Below, one piece after another: positions 63,164 through 64,000 of a stretch of 64,000 bases of DNA. Source of the stretch: Flavobacterium hibisci (GTDB lineage: Bacteria; Bacteroidota; Bacteroidia; Flavobacteriales; Flavobacteriaceae); contig NZ_JAIQDW010000001.1 of assembly GCF_020026925.1 (NCBI RefSeq), positions 1 through 64,000 on the forward strand, given 5' to 3'. The position numbers and the translations under genes are program-made. The notes beneath the pieces were generated by a model. It was not told the DNA's origin. It saw only the letters and a list, made by a program, of their open reading frames with translations, and made no database searches. How positions within the stretch are numbered: the stretch's first letter is position 1; the number at the start of each line of letters is the position of its first letter.

Positions 63164-63310
63164 TGAGGTTTCTTTTTATTTCTAATTGACGTATATGATA
63201 AATCAGGAAAAATATTTTTTTCTGAAAGCCTGCTGAAGTGATTTGATAAGGATTGATTTGAAATAAAATTCAGAGTATTAAATTTTTAATTCCCTTTTTA
63301 AAATTATTAA

Positions 63311-64000
<690 letters not shown>

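Overview
The window is from a low-GC member of the Bacteroidota, most likely a Flavobacterium. The evidence is gene content (SusC/SusD pair, hybrid two-component regulator, T9SS sorting domain, N-acylornithine carbamoyltransferase-type arginine operon, DUF2911, small flavobacterial proteins), AT-rich codon use, near absence of Shine-Dalgarno sequences, and many upstream regions with the Bacteroidota promoter pattern TTG/TTTG - about 16-23 nt - TAnnTTTG. Almost all of it is ordinary, well-packed chromosome; no rRNA, tRNA, CRISPR array, transposase or phage gene is visible.

Layout. 1-6.2 kb: tail of a cut-off gene, an intergenic repeat, an XRE regulator divergent from an M14 carboxypeptidase, an Lrp/AsnC regulator, PEP carboxylase, a DinB-like protein and a 46-residue conserved small protein. 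6.2-10.6 kb: a four-gene operon made of two tandem copies of a BlaI repressor/BlaR1-like M56 sensor module, with one operator cluster in front. 10.7-19.1 kb: MFS transporter, DUF1684 protein, TatD-like hydrolase, TcdA, HAD phosphatase, DUF2911 protein, aldose epimerase-like protein and a large M1 aminopeptidase.

19.1-31.0 kb: one long arginine/proline operon (GNAT acetyltransferase, argG, a small lipoprotein, argC, argD, proA, proB, argF', argB, argE, argH). It starts from a clear promoter followed by a 320-nt leader with a possible 28-codon leader peptide and three small hairpins that could re-pair, and it ends in a strong terminator. Nearly every longer spacer inside the operon carries a different inverted-repeat element.

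31-47 kb: two overlapping membrane protein genes, a secreted pectate lyase with a LacI-type operator candidate, an ECF sigma/anti-sigma pair, a 750-nt gene-free stretch with a large nested hairpin, a second hairpin and an orphan intrinsic terminator (candidate non-coding RNA), then glutathione peroxidase, Dus, GNAT, menD, M28 peptidase, CvfB-like S1 protein, lipid A acyltransferase, rhomboid protease, SIMPL protein and YheT-like hydrolase.

47-64 kb: a polysaccharide utilization locus. On the minus strand run susC, susD, a glycan-binding lipoprotein, a GH10 xylanase and a GH16 enzyme; upstream of it lie a hybrid two-component system and a GH3 enzyme. A GH2 enzyme starts on the plus strand and runs off the window. 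Together they suggest uptake and breakdown of a beta-linked xylan- or beta-glucan-like polysaccharide. A pair of direct repeats next to the GH2 promoter is a candidate activator site.
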